A program made the translations under genes and the position numbers. Below are positions 10,446 to 21,800 of a stretch of 64,000 nucleotides of DNA, in pieces; position 1 is the stretch's first letter, and each line of letters opens with the position of its first letter. The notes beneath the pieces were generated by a model, which had not been told where the DNA came from, made no database searches, and was given only the letters and a program-made list of their open reading frames with translations. The DNA comes from Limnomonas spitsbergensis (lineage: Eukaryota > Chlorophyta > Chlorophyceae > Chlamydomonadales): contig JAYJMM010000072.1 in the NCBI GenBank assembly GCA_037349105.1, forward strand, positions 1,054,001 to 1,118,000. The letters run 5' to 3'.

Positions 10446-11657
10446 ATGGTGTCCATGCCATTCTCACCCTCAACGTCAGAGCAAGGGCATGCAGCAGGGG
10501 CGCTGCTCCAACCTGCAAGCGAGCCAGATGATCAGGTCAAGAATGCCTCTGCTCCTGGTGCCATCGCCCAGCTGGGTGTCTTGTTGAGCTCAAGCTCTGT
10601 GGCGGTGCAGGTGCATGCAGCGGAGGCACTTCGGCTCCTGTCAGAGAGTGCAGAGAACCATGTCCAGATAACCGCTGCTCCCGGCGTCATCACCCAGCTG
10701 GTCGCTTTACTGAGCTCAGGCTCATTGGCATTGCAGATGCAGGCAGCTGGGGCAATTACTATCCTTGCACACACCAAGGACGCAGGGGACAAGATTGCCG
10801 CTGCGCCCGGTGCCATCAAGCAGCTAGTTAACTGCTTACGCTCAAGCTCTGTGGGAGTGCAGGATATGGCAGCGACGACGCTACGGCTTCTTGCAGCCAG
10901 TGCAGATCACAGGGTCAGCATTGGCCTTGCTCATGGTGCCATCACCCAGCTGGTTGTCTTGTTGAGCTCAAGCTCTAAGGCAGTGCAGGAGCAGGCAGCG
11001 GGGGCGATACTTAGACTTGCAGGCAATACGGAGAACACGGTGAAAATCGCCGGTGCTCGTGGTGTCATTCCCAAGTTAGTTGGCTTATTGGGCTCAAGCT
11101 CTGTGGAAGTGCAGGAAAGTGCAGCTGGGACATTATGGAATATTACAATCAATTCGGAGATCAGTGTCAAGATTGGCGCTGCCCCTGGTGCCGTTGACCA
11201 GCTGGTCACCTTGCTGCGATCAAGCTCAGTGGTAGTGCAGGAGAACGCAGCGGGGGTGATATCTGTTCTTGCAAACGATATGGAGAACCTGGTCAAGATT
11301 GCCGCAGCTCCTGGCGCCATCACCCAGTTGGTCCGCTTGTTGAGCTCAAGCTCTGTGGCAGTGCAAGAGCAAGCTATGGGGGCGCTGGTTGGTCTTGCGT
11401 GCAATAGGGAGATCAAGACGGAGATCGTTGCAGCTCCAGGTGCTATCATCCAATTGGTCATCTTGCTGAGCTCGAGCTCTGTGAAAGTGCAAGTAAGGGC
11501 AATCATGGCGCTAAATAACCTTGCAAGCGAGGTTGTGGAGATCCAGGTTCAGATTGCCGCATTTCCTGGTGCCATTCCTCGGCTGAAGGAGATGTCGAGG
11601 TCAAGCGTGCTGGAGGTGCAATTGTATGCAGCAAAGGCGTTAAGGGAATTGGCATAA
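10446..11657 (+). CDS. Armadillo-repeat protein
   Basis: A single open frame gives about 403 residues from the first in-frame ATG at 10446; the frame is open back to 10404 but without an ATG. It contains nine armadillo repeats of 42-43 residues with the recurring pattern AAPGAI-QLV-LLSSSSVAVQ-AAGAL-LA. They are preceded by a degenerate half repeat (SEQGHAAGALL) and end with RLKEMSRSSVLEVQLYAAKALRELA-stop split over the last unit. ARM arrays form a superhelix that binds peptides, as in importin-alpha, beta-catenin and plant PUB ligases. No U-box or importin-beta-binding segment is present, so the partner is unknown. The high identity between repeats (LLSSSS, VQEQAAGA) suggests recent internal duplication or gene conversion. 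It lies 0.5 kb downstream of the kelch gene on the same strand, with no sign of shared transcription. Confidence 0.85.
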   Translation: MVSMPFSPSTSEQGHAAGALLQPASEPDDQVKNASAPGAIAQLGVLLSSSSVAVQVHAAEALRLLSESAENHVQITAAPGVITQLVALLSSGSLALQMQAAGAITILAHTKDAGDKIAAAPGAIKQLVNCLRSSSVGVQDMAATTLRLLAASADHRVSIGLAHGAITQLVVLLSSSSKAVQEQAAGAILRLAGNTENTVKIAGARGVIPKLVGLLGSSSVEVQESAAGTLWNITINSEISVKIGAAPGAVDQLVTLLRSSSVVVQENAAGVISVLANDMENLVKIAAAPGAITQLVRLLSSSSVAVQEQAMGALVGLACNREIKTEIVAAPGAIIQLVILLSSSSVKVQVRAIMALNNLASEVVEIQVQIAAFPGAIPRLKEMSRSSVLEVQLYAAKALRELA

Positions 11658-12983
11658 GTTGTCTTGGGTTCTGGGTTGAGTAACTAAGCTAGGCACATGC
11701 TGCAAGTTTATTGACATCATTGTTGTTGCTTTGTGATTACAGCTCAGCCTGGCTCGGCGTTCGTGACATTTATTACTTGGTTGTGCTCGCTGATCTTATC
11801 GCCTGCCATCTGGGTACATTCATCCACGGTTGCTCGTCTTCGTGGTTACAGTGGGCCATAAGGATTCCTTAACTTTGTTCTTCTCATTCATGTTGCACAC
11901 GAGTCTCAGATTTGTTAGGATCTATCAGCTTGCGGCTGGTTGATGTCGCGTTTTTGAACGTTTTTTCCCGGGTTTTTTCTTCATGTTCCTGCCCCAACTG
12001 TGGGTTCATGTTTAATTTTTGTATGGTTGATGTGGCATCTACATTCTTCAATGTTAATCTACTATTTGTGTGTGCGATTTCCATGAACATTTATCCAAGG
12101 AATGAATGCCTACGGGTGGAGTCGCCACTACCGGTAGAATGGATCTTCATTCCGGGTAGGTTGAGGACGATACGAGGATTCTGATGAGCGGCCAAGACCA
12201 ATGGCTATTTAAATTTCCATTTAAGTTTTCAGAATCTTGTTGTGTTCGGCTCAGTCAGTACGTGCTACATCAGATCCCAAGAAACATGCAAATCGGAATT
12301 TGAAATCGTTTCAGGATAATGGCATGTGTAGGAGACTGCAGGAGACTTTCTTTTTCGAGTTACGAAGGCGTAATTTCTCTGTTGCTCGGTATTGGATGGG
12401 GTAGATTGTTCACATGCGCATTACCGATACTTGAATATAAAGACTTGGATGGAGGTTGAGGATGTATGTGGATGGTGTTGCAGATTTTGCGGAATAAAAT
12501 GTTGGACACTTGAATCTGAGGTTGGATCACAGAATGATGAGGACCAGCCCCATTTTCCACCTTGTTCTTATGGGACAACTATTATGCTTTGGGGCTAGAC
12601 CAGACCGAACTGTGTAAATAAAATAGTGTTTGCAAACCGAGGTTTCAAACCACAAACCGGTGTCCCTGGATGATCTTTCATTTGTCCATCTTACCCGCCC
12701 TAACCCTCAGGATGTGTGGGCCTGGTAAACTGGGGAGAGGGGAGCCGTCATGTCATAATGAGGCAAGCCCGACTAATAACTGGAGCGGTGTAGGGGAGCC
12801 CAGTAAAGAGCCGTCCCACTAGGTCCCGCTGCTGGTTACACCATCTTTTTCTTAAGGGGTGCTTATAAACTGCCCCCCCCCCTATACTGGTGGCAACCCC
12901 ACACAACCCTCAGCTGAAATCCAAACGACCGACATTTTCTGGCCTCAGCAGCTTAACATGCGAGACATATGTCATATGTGATA
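11658..12983. other. Intergenic stretch without recognisable gene
   Basis: I found no protein similarity or array. The frames at 11,884-12,090 (-) and 11,912-12,184 (+) overlap in opposite strands and look like chance. Some 3' untranslated sequence of the armadillo gene must lie at its start. Confidence 0.4.
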
Positions 12984-13945
12984 TGACAATGACGTTACAC
13001 CTTTGGGCCCTGCTCAATAAGGCTCACATACCGGTATGTGATATGTCAATAACATTACACCTCTGGGCCCTGCTCAAAAAGGCTTGGCCGCGTGGGCGCC
13101 CAAATGTCCCGTTGGAAGAAAATAAATTGAAGGTATTAAGGTAAGAGGGAAAGAAGGAGAAGAACACAAAGGAGAAAAACATACCCCCCCCCCCCAAGAA
13201 AGGAAAAGGCAACATGAAGTATCTTTGTCCCTCTCAAGCCTATTCCCCAAGAAGGGAAAAGAAAATAACAAATCTAGGTCTCAACAATGCGTGCAACGCC
13301 CTCAACAAAATTCAGAGTTTACTATCCAAGCCTGTCCCGGTGCGGCTTTTAAATCTTTGGCGACCTCCGGGGGGCCTGCCCAACCTGCCTGTTTCCCTAA
13401 GCCTCTCCTTCACGCTAGGGAACTGGAAGCAGACATGCAACGCATCATCCACATGCTCGCCATCTCCCCTTGCCCAACACCGTTGGCAGCACCGTCCGTC
13501 ACGCTGCTGACCACTGCGCTGACCTCTAGCGTCAGCCGTGGTATGTGATATGTCAATGACGTTAAACCTTTGGGCCCTGCTCAAAAGGCTCGGCCGCATG
13601 GGCGTCTAAATAATTGGCTTGGTGAACAAACAAAATGAAAGTGAAAAGGGGAAGTAAAGTCAAGGGGCAAACATAAGACTGGAAATAAAGGTCTGTCAAA
13701 AGAAGCCTCGAAACGTCTACGCCTCAACGATATCTACCACGTCTTCCACAATAGCCAGGACATCCCACCCATGCCTGCCCTGATACAACTCAAAGTTGTT
13801 ACGAGCACCATTTAAGGGCCTGCCCACCCCCGCTCCCTAAGCTGATCATGCACACTGGGGCATTGGAAGCAAAGCATGTAGCGCATCCTCCACATGCTCG
13901 CCGTCTCCCCAGAACCAGCATCGTTGGCAGCAGCGTATGACATGT
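12984..13945. repeat. Dispersed repeat family D, composite copy
   Basis: Cores lie at 12,984-13,028, 13,044-13,118 and 13,551-13,608. The block 13,068-13,290 (purine-rich stretch, a run of C, then ATCTTTG and CTCAAGCCTATTCCCCAAG) is clearly homologous to 32,640-32,850. Segments at 13,460-13,545 and 13,890-13,945 recur at 2.6-3.0 kb. This is therefore a repeated unit of several hundred bases with the D core near one edge. No coding capacity is recognised. Confidence 0.75.
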
Positions 13946-13999
13946 TGCCCTCCTCTTCCGTACCCCATGTAAGACTAATATTGGCGCGTTTACACTTTA

Positions 14000-14421
14000 C
14001 CGTAGACTTAATTTGCCTCCGCGAACGCCCAGATTTTTTGTTTTTTAATTAATCGGAATATGCAGAAAACACGTTGTTGTAAGGTGCTCGGGCCGATATC
14101 AATACTTTTGTAAGCCGCGCACCGCACTAGGCACCTGTCCCTAATAAAGGCCTAAACCCCACCAAACGATTCTCAAACTTGGGTTGCGCAATGCCGATGT
14201 TATACAGAAGGTAAACTGGTCGCGGTGTAGATATTGCATGTGCATATGTACGGTACTGGTGTGAGGACAAGGTATGATGCGCGTGCACGCGAGCGGACAA
14301 GCAATTGTTTATTATTGCGTGACAAGTCGCAAATGCGTCTATGAGTTAATTGTTAAAGTATTTATTAAGCCGCGAAGGCAAATTAACATTAATTTCTTGC
14401 GGAGGCAAAGCGCGTCTACGG
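14000..14421. mobile_element. 422-bp MITE with CCGTAGA ends and TA flanks
   Basis: The left end reads CCGTAGACTTAATTTGCCTC and the right end is its imperfect reverse complement (..GGAGGCAAAGCGCGTCTACGG). Both sides are flanked by the dinucleotide TA (13,998-13,999 and 14,422-14,423). TA target duplication with short inverted repeats is typical of Tc1/mariner-derived (Stowaway-like) MITEs. It has the same terminal motif as the 198-bp elements at 21,294 and 47,466 but a different interior. Confidence 0.7.
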
Positions 14422-14624
14422 TACTTGATGAATTTGCCACATCTTCAACACACTAGCTCACCTGACGAGGCTATGTCCGAAACATAAGGCCACATCCCTT
14501 CACTCCCCCATTTGTGTAGGGATCTCCTTGTAGGGACTGTAAAAATGTTTGCCTTGAACAAGCCCCGGGGATCTTCGCACGTTCCCTGGGTTACTTTTGG
14601 TGTCTTTTCTTTGTTTCAGGGTTG

Positions 14625-15140
14625 TTTTCTTTCGGGTGCGAACAACCATTGTCGTGTCAGTTGATTACATGAAAATCACGTTGTTGATGCGCTTCTTTTG
14701 TTCGAAGGAGCACGGCAGAAGACGACGTAGCATCCCACCCCGGTGCCTGCCGAGTAGCTTGAGCCGTCGACTCGGCATATTAGGTTTGGGTGCGCGTCTT
14801 TTCGTTTTTAGTCACTTTTTTCTAGGCACACTCTTTTACGGTCTTCCCGCCCTTTAGGGTATCCCTAAAAAATGAGTGGGGATAAAAACTTAAAGACGCA
14901 CGCCCAAACGCGAACGTGACGGGCTTGACGACTCGCGACGGCACCACGGGTCCACGGCACGACGCTCAACACGAGTCGGGCTGCTGGCTAGTCACCCGCA
15001 TGTGTGACCACGATGATGACTGAGAATCGTGCTAGAAATTCCATTCAAAAATAATCAACGTGCGTCGGGACAAGGCGATGTGCAGTCGCGATGCGTTGTC
15101 GCGCACTGACACGCTGGGTTGTTCGCACCTGAAAGAAAAA
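14625..15140. mobile_element. Fold-back element of about 516 bp
   Basis: TTTTCTTTCGGGTGCGAACA (14,625-14,644), followed by GTGTCAG, is the reverse complement of 15,105-15,140, with few mismatches. The interior has no recognisable gene. Target-site duplication is not obvious. Confidence 0.55.
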
Positions 15141-15814
15141 TCCGAAGACCCCCCGGGTTATTTTTGACCAAACATTGGGGCGTCCACGCCGCTGAGCATA
15201 TGACATATGGAGCGGGCCCAGCATACCTTACGCACAATGTCATTGACATGGCTTTGCCTTCAACATCCACATGAAGTCGATTTGGTGCCTGAGGTTAGTG
15301 CCGAGATCAGTCTTGAATCATGCATGTCATCAATTTTGAACATGCTACACCCCTAGGCCGATTCAGTCCGTCATCATCAATCCCCATCATCCATATCATG
15401 TCCGTATACTATTTTGAACACCGCCTGATGTCTGGCTGATGATGATACCGTAGTCTTACCGGCGGTGTCCAAAAGAATTGGCTAAGCTCTGATTTACGTA
15501 TCGCTTTGGATGCAACTTAATAAAAACATGCGGCCGTGAGTGGTGGGCTGCTACACACAACCTTGTTGCTCGGACCTCCGCCTGCCTTTAAGCAAGTCAA
15601 GGTCTGGTTCCAACCTGCCCGGTTGTGGTAAAGGTCAAGGCGGTATTCGGATCAATAGCCCGAACTCACATATCCTTGCTCCTTTCAGTTCATCGGACCG
15701 ATAAGCCTTTCCATGGCGGAGCTCAACAAGTCACTCTTTGTCTAAAATTTTGTTTGATTCGGTCTGGCCTTATTCTTGCTCCATCACTCAATCACAATCC
15801 TTGTCACACTACAC
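15141..15814. other. Spacer downstream of the GST gene
   Basis: No coding segment is recognised. The 3' untranslated region of the minus-strand GST gene must lie in the upper part of this stretch. Confidence 0.4.
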
Positions 15815-18800
15815 TCAGAGAGGCTTGAAAGCCAAAGTCATCCCTTCGGTCACACTTCCGTACATCTTTGCGATGGGCGGCAGCGCTGCGACCTTGTTGT
15901 GGAAGGCCTTGAGCTCTGGGTAGTCATCGAAGAGGGTCTTAGGGACACCGTCCAAGAAGCCGCACACCAGCAGGGAGAGGGCGTTGAAGACCGCAAGGCT
16001 GCAAGGAGTGAGAAACGAGTGACATGAGCCAGAGGAGTGATGCAGGAGTGGCATGTATCAGAAGTGTGATACAAGAGTGATGTGAGCAAGAAGAGTGGCA
16101 CACAAGCAGCAAGAGCCAGAATAGTGAATCAAGGGTTTAAAAGTAAGGGCGAGATGAGTGCAACTAAAACGTTGGGAAGAAGGTCAGAGGGAGAGGGAGA
16201 GAGTATGGTGGCCCCGAATTTATGGCAGTTCATTTTTTGATGCGGTGTATGCTAAAGCTTTATGACCAGGCCATGAACCAGAGGCCAATCAAGGCTCAGT
16301 GAGAGGCACGCAGCGTGAGTGAGCGGCTTGAAGTGAAGTGGCATCAGTCCAGCGGAGCATCGTGTTTGAACGGTTTGACGCATGGGATGTGTGTCCGTTA
16401 ACCGGTAGAGGGTGAGAGAAACGAGATGCCGATGATCTAAACACCACGATTAAAAAAATTGTGAATGTGTCATGGTGCGGCGTGCGTGAAGGGGGAGCCG
16501 CGGCATAAATACAGATACGTTAAAGCAGACAGCACACCCTCCCTCCCCCAAATTGTCCCTCAGCCAAAAACAGTTTAAAAACGGCCTCGCGGCGACAATA
16601 TTTTTGCAGATCGTTTAATTTAACGCCGCGCACCAGGTACAATAATATTAATTCACCTGGCTGACACTCCGCGCAGCGGCGATTTTTGAATTAATTTTAG
16701 CCCGCATCCAGGCAAGCACGCGCACCTCCACCATTATTTAATTTTGAGCAAAGTCTACCCGGTTTTACGATATGTATTTTCTGCGTGACACTATTAGCAG
16801 CCCTGTGCCGATGACGGTGATACCGTGGCTGAATTATGTAGCTGAATTTCAGTCACCGTAGGGTAATCTCAAGGCAAACTCAGCTACTTTTACCAGTAAA
16901 GGGACCGTAATTACTGACACAATTTAAAAATTATGGCGCAATTGCACAGCACTGCTCATTAGGCTCTATGCCGGCTGATATGAGCACTCATATGTTGTTG
17001 TTAGAGGGTAACGCAGCCACCCATAGCCGTTTTGGAAAGGGCCAGGGAGAGCGAACCATGAGGGAACGGAGAACCAAAAAGTGGCACTCACGCCACGAAA
17101 GTGGAAAAAAGTGGCACTAATAGGCATACGACAAGTGGCAGATATTGACAACGACTTTGATGTCCACTTTGCTGGATGTTGAATATCCCTGAATGTTGCC
17201 TGCAAAAGCTTGCAAATGTTGCCATCGGCATGTTTTACAATTCGCTGGCCTAGAGCGGTATTGGGTGCGAACTTCACTGCGATGGAAACTTGTGACCTGG
17301 TTCACTGGTTGTGACCTGTCATGGCGCGGGCTACTTGTTGCGACCGAGGTCAGCTTCGGGACTTGCTTTCTGCATTTCGAAGTTCTTATGTCTGCACGTT
17401 TGCAAAGACACCCAGCATTGAGTCTCGCAGCTGTGTTAGTGACCAGTCAGTTGATGCGTACCTGTCAATTGTCACCTGGTCTTATCGCAGCGGACGGTGC
17501 AGTGTGCACAGGCCACAAGCTCAGTCCCGGACTCCCTCAGAGCCTTGCGAGGCCCATTCATTCAATAAGTGCCTGGAAGGCTCCAGGCTTTTGGCCCCAC
17601 GGTTGGCAGAGAGTGTCACGAAAAGTGCCGCCAGAACAGAGAAGCCAAATGGCATCCCTTCAAACTACTCATTGTCCTGATTATTTGATTTTTCTATGTC
17701 GAACTCGAGGCCCCATGTGCCTTATCCACTAATTGGCAGTTGAAGGTTGTCACGTGTCAGACGAGGCCTGCAGCTCAAGGGCCACCATCCAGTCTATAAG
17801 ACGCGTCTTCAAACTTTGCGCAACTCGTTCTCTGAGCCCGCGGTCTGGGGCCCCCGGCGGGGACGCATAGCTTCCGAGACCATTAGCCCACTCTGACTGG
17901 TAAAGTCTCTAACATGGCTGACGGAGAGAAATAGAAAAAAACCTAATAAAAAACGAAGTGGCACCAGAAAATTGTGCAGATCCGGAAATTTTGCGGATCC
18001 GGCCCCTGTGGCTTCCCACCCTGGCTCTGGTGGCACCCACTCGACCAGGGCAGGTTGTCTTCCGTGATGAACTGGTTGCCAGCAGCGGTCGCTGCGTACA
18101 AGGTGGTCAAGAATGCTGTTACATGGTTCTCGGCTCATGGCCCTAACGTTCCTGTAGTGGCACTCACTCGACCAGTGCAGGTTTGTCGCCCGTGATGAAC
18201 TCGTTGCCAGCAGCGGCCGCGGCGTTCAAGGTGATGGCCAGCTTCAACAGCTTCTCCCGCAGCGGGCCCGCCACAATTTCCTGCCTCATCTTCAGCTTCG
18301 CCTCCGGGTCCTGAGAGGGCCAGGCCCAGTGGGAGGAGTGCAAAACTAAATTCCAGTGATTAAATATATAAAAGGGCAAGCGCGCGGATTGAGGAAGTCA
18401 GTCAGGCCCAGCAGGAGGAGTGCAGAACTAGAAGGGAAAAGAAAAAAGCGTGGATTGAGAAAGTCGGTCAGGCCAGGCGAGTGAAATGCAGAGCTAAAGA
18501 TATAAATAAATAAAAGAGCAAGCTCGTGGATTTAGGAAGCCGCCCATTGGCTGGAGCAAGAAACATGGCTACTGTCTTCGAGCGAAACATGCTTAGTGTT
18601 CTAAAAGGCGAACCCACTGTTTTGTAACGGACTTTGTTTGCCCAAAAACTTGATGCACACTTTCCATTTTGTTCTCCTTTCTTTAAAGACATGAGTCCGC
18701 ATGCAGTCAGTCTGACAGGTGTGGGCTTGAGGAGGAGTCAACAGGAGTGGCTCCTTGATCATGAGCCCCCGCCCCCCTGCCCCTGGGCATCGCAACCTTT

Positions 18801-21800
18801 TATACAGCACATCGACAGACTCGTCAGGGAGAGAATCCTAAGGAGAATCCTCATTATGAGCCCCCGCTGCCCTAGAGCAACGCAACCATTTATTTATTAT
18901 GCAGCATATACGAAAAAATAAACTCGTTTTGGGGGGGTATTTTGAAGACAACGTGTGAAAACGGTATTATGGAATCATCCAAACACCAGGTCATGCCTGT
19001 GCATGGCTGCCGGGACCGCCAGCTATACACCGGTCAAGAACTAGTCCCAAGTGGTGCAGCGGTGGCCGCCCAGAAATAACCCCCAAAAGGTGGTCGCAGG
19101 GTGGTCTGCAAGGGTGGTCCCTAGGTGGAGTGGTTCCAAGGTGGCCAGCCAGGAGCACCCCAAAGTTGGTTCCAAAGTTGGTCCCAAAGCTGGACCCAAG
19201 ATGCCACGCGGAAACGCCAATAAGGTGCGCACGTAATAAACTAAGCGCCACCCTTTCAGCAGGGGTATTCTGATGACCCTCCCACCCCAAAGGGCATATT
19301 AGTCTCTTATTTAACCTATAGGGCTACCCAACGCCGAGCCCTTCGTGCCTCACGCTGGCCCTCCTGTACCTTTTGAAGTTCAAATCCCAAAAGGTGCGAC
19401 CAGGGAGGGGCAGGCCCATTCACCCGCTGAGAAAGGAAGAAAGCGATGCCCCAAGGGCGGCGTGGGAGTTACGGAGACAGCGCTGCCTGGGCCGAAGCCA
19501 CATCTGCGACGTTTCCGATGCCATGTGAGACTTTGCGACGTAATCCACATCTGAGGTGCTACACGTCGCCCCACAACAATGACTGTGGTGCGAGTGCCCC
19601 ATGGGGATGAAATCTGTGTCAGGCCACCCAAGCAGAAGGCATGTTGCTTCACCATGCCCCCCCCTCAGCTGCAGTACAAGGCTGTCGATCCGTCATGTAT
19701 AGGGGTCCGCAAATTTATAGCAACTTGAATCAAGTTAACATTATATACATTATAATCGTCGCCTGTTAATTATATGTAACTGACATAAATTCGATAGAGC
19801 CCGAAAATTGACACATAAAACGCGAAAATATGGCTTTTCAGCTACTGTCAGCTACTTCTAAGAGAAAACTTTGCACCCAACGCTTTACAGTGGACTGTCT
19901 GGAATGCCTCCAAGGAAACAGTTGGAACGATCACTCCTTTCATCTAGGGGATGGCAAGCCACTGCACCATGGCGGTGTGTGGCCGCCCGCGGACTTGTTG
20001 AACAAAATAAACCGGATACTGCAATTGTGGATCCGCAAATACATCTGCATGATGAGCGATGAGTTTTCCATGCATGCCGTGCTGTCACTATCAGTGAAAA
20101 GGCTGCGGGCAGAAGGCGACGTCGTGCAACCCAGCTGCTCCTTTCAAGGCGCATTCAGGCATTCGCGCAGTGCAGCAGGCGACCAGCAAAAGCCCCAGCA
20201 AAAGTCTGCCGTAGCTCCTGTAAGCCCGTCTTCCCCGGGTGCTACCTTATACGGGTAGCCTCACTGGTAGTCACGGTGGTCCTGGTTTGACTTAACTGGT
20301 TAAAGTCTTAGGGTTCAGGCCTGCGAATCCGCGAACCGCGTGAATTAAAGCGTGTTTTGTTGGTTTTAGGATCTAGCTTTCTTAGATGGGGCAAGTAAGC
20401 TGCATATTCTGAACGTACTCGTCAAGACGGGCCCACACCCCCAAACTAGTGAAATCCTGGCAACTTTTTCCTGAATTTATGTTTTGTCATGTGTACCGTA
20501 TATAAGGATTCTATCATTTATATTCGAGGGCATATAAATTACCTTGCCGACCCCTAGTCAAGTAGCAGAATAGCAGCAGAAGTTTAGCTAAAACGCCCTG
20601 GAGTGAACAACGGTCCTTTTGGAATCCAAACGCGCGCAAAAAAGAAAGACACTCATGGTACCTGGATTCCAAAGGACGAGGACGAAACACATCGCCAAAT
20701 GCATGAATGCTGTAATAGTTCGCCATTGTGTGGCAGAATTGTACCTTAAATTAAAGCCATCCTTTCAAAATCCGAGAGCGTGCCTGGATGCCAAAGGACG
20801 GTCGGAACACATCGCCAAACTCGTTAACGCTGGAGCAGTCGGCCGTCATGTAGCAGAATCGTAGCTAGATTGTAGCTGAGACATCCTAATTAAAAATGCC
20901 TTCCTTTCACCATCCAGGCGCTTACCTGGATGCCAAAGGACGGGCGGAACACATCGCCAAACTCGTTAACAAAGGCGATGGTCTCGTCACCCCTTGCCGC
21001 AGTCAGCCTGCGGTCAGAAAGAAAGAGGGGGAGGGGGGCAATTTTTATTGAAGGGTGCCTCATCTACATTCAGCTACATCACAGCAAGTATGCAGGGTCG
21101 TCTGTTGCAGCAAGCCCTGATCCATAGGCCCCTGGCTGCTGGCCCATTCTGTCTTGATCCGAATCGGCCCGGTGGTGGCTGCTTATGAGCACCCAGCATA
21201 TGGCCTCAAGCGCCCTTGACAGACACTGCTGCCCCCCTCTCAACGATGGAGGTAGGGGGGGGGCATAAGATTTTAATCGGGGGGGTGCCCTTAAAGTAGA
21301 TTTGCTTTGCCTTCCCTCATAATTACCTTTGTTTGGGGTTGAGGGATCCATGAATTTACTAATTGTTGATTGTCGACGCCAGTTTTCAGTCAGACGTTAT
21401 GAGTTTAATTCGATTACCAGTATTTGCGATGAGGGCAGCATATAAATGAATCGTTTTTACATATCCGAGGGAAGGCAAATCAAATCTACGGTATAGGACA
21501 TGGTGCCAACCAAGATTCTAGCCAGCCCGGGGTCCTGGAGCTTCATGCACACAGCAGGCCAAACGTCATGTACGAGCCTAACCAGGCAATTGCACTATTG
21601 CACTTTCAAACAATCATGTTTTGTGCTGATGCAGCTGGCATGTCAGACCCCCTCCCTTGTTTTCAAGCTTTGTAGGCAAAGAGGAAAGACGACAGGCCAC
21701 CTCGCTTGCTCATTAATTTTCGCATGAGCGAAGAGAACCATTAGACCAGACCATCCGCATCATAGCAACGTACAATGAGCTCACAACCAAGATGATGATG

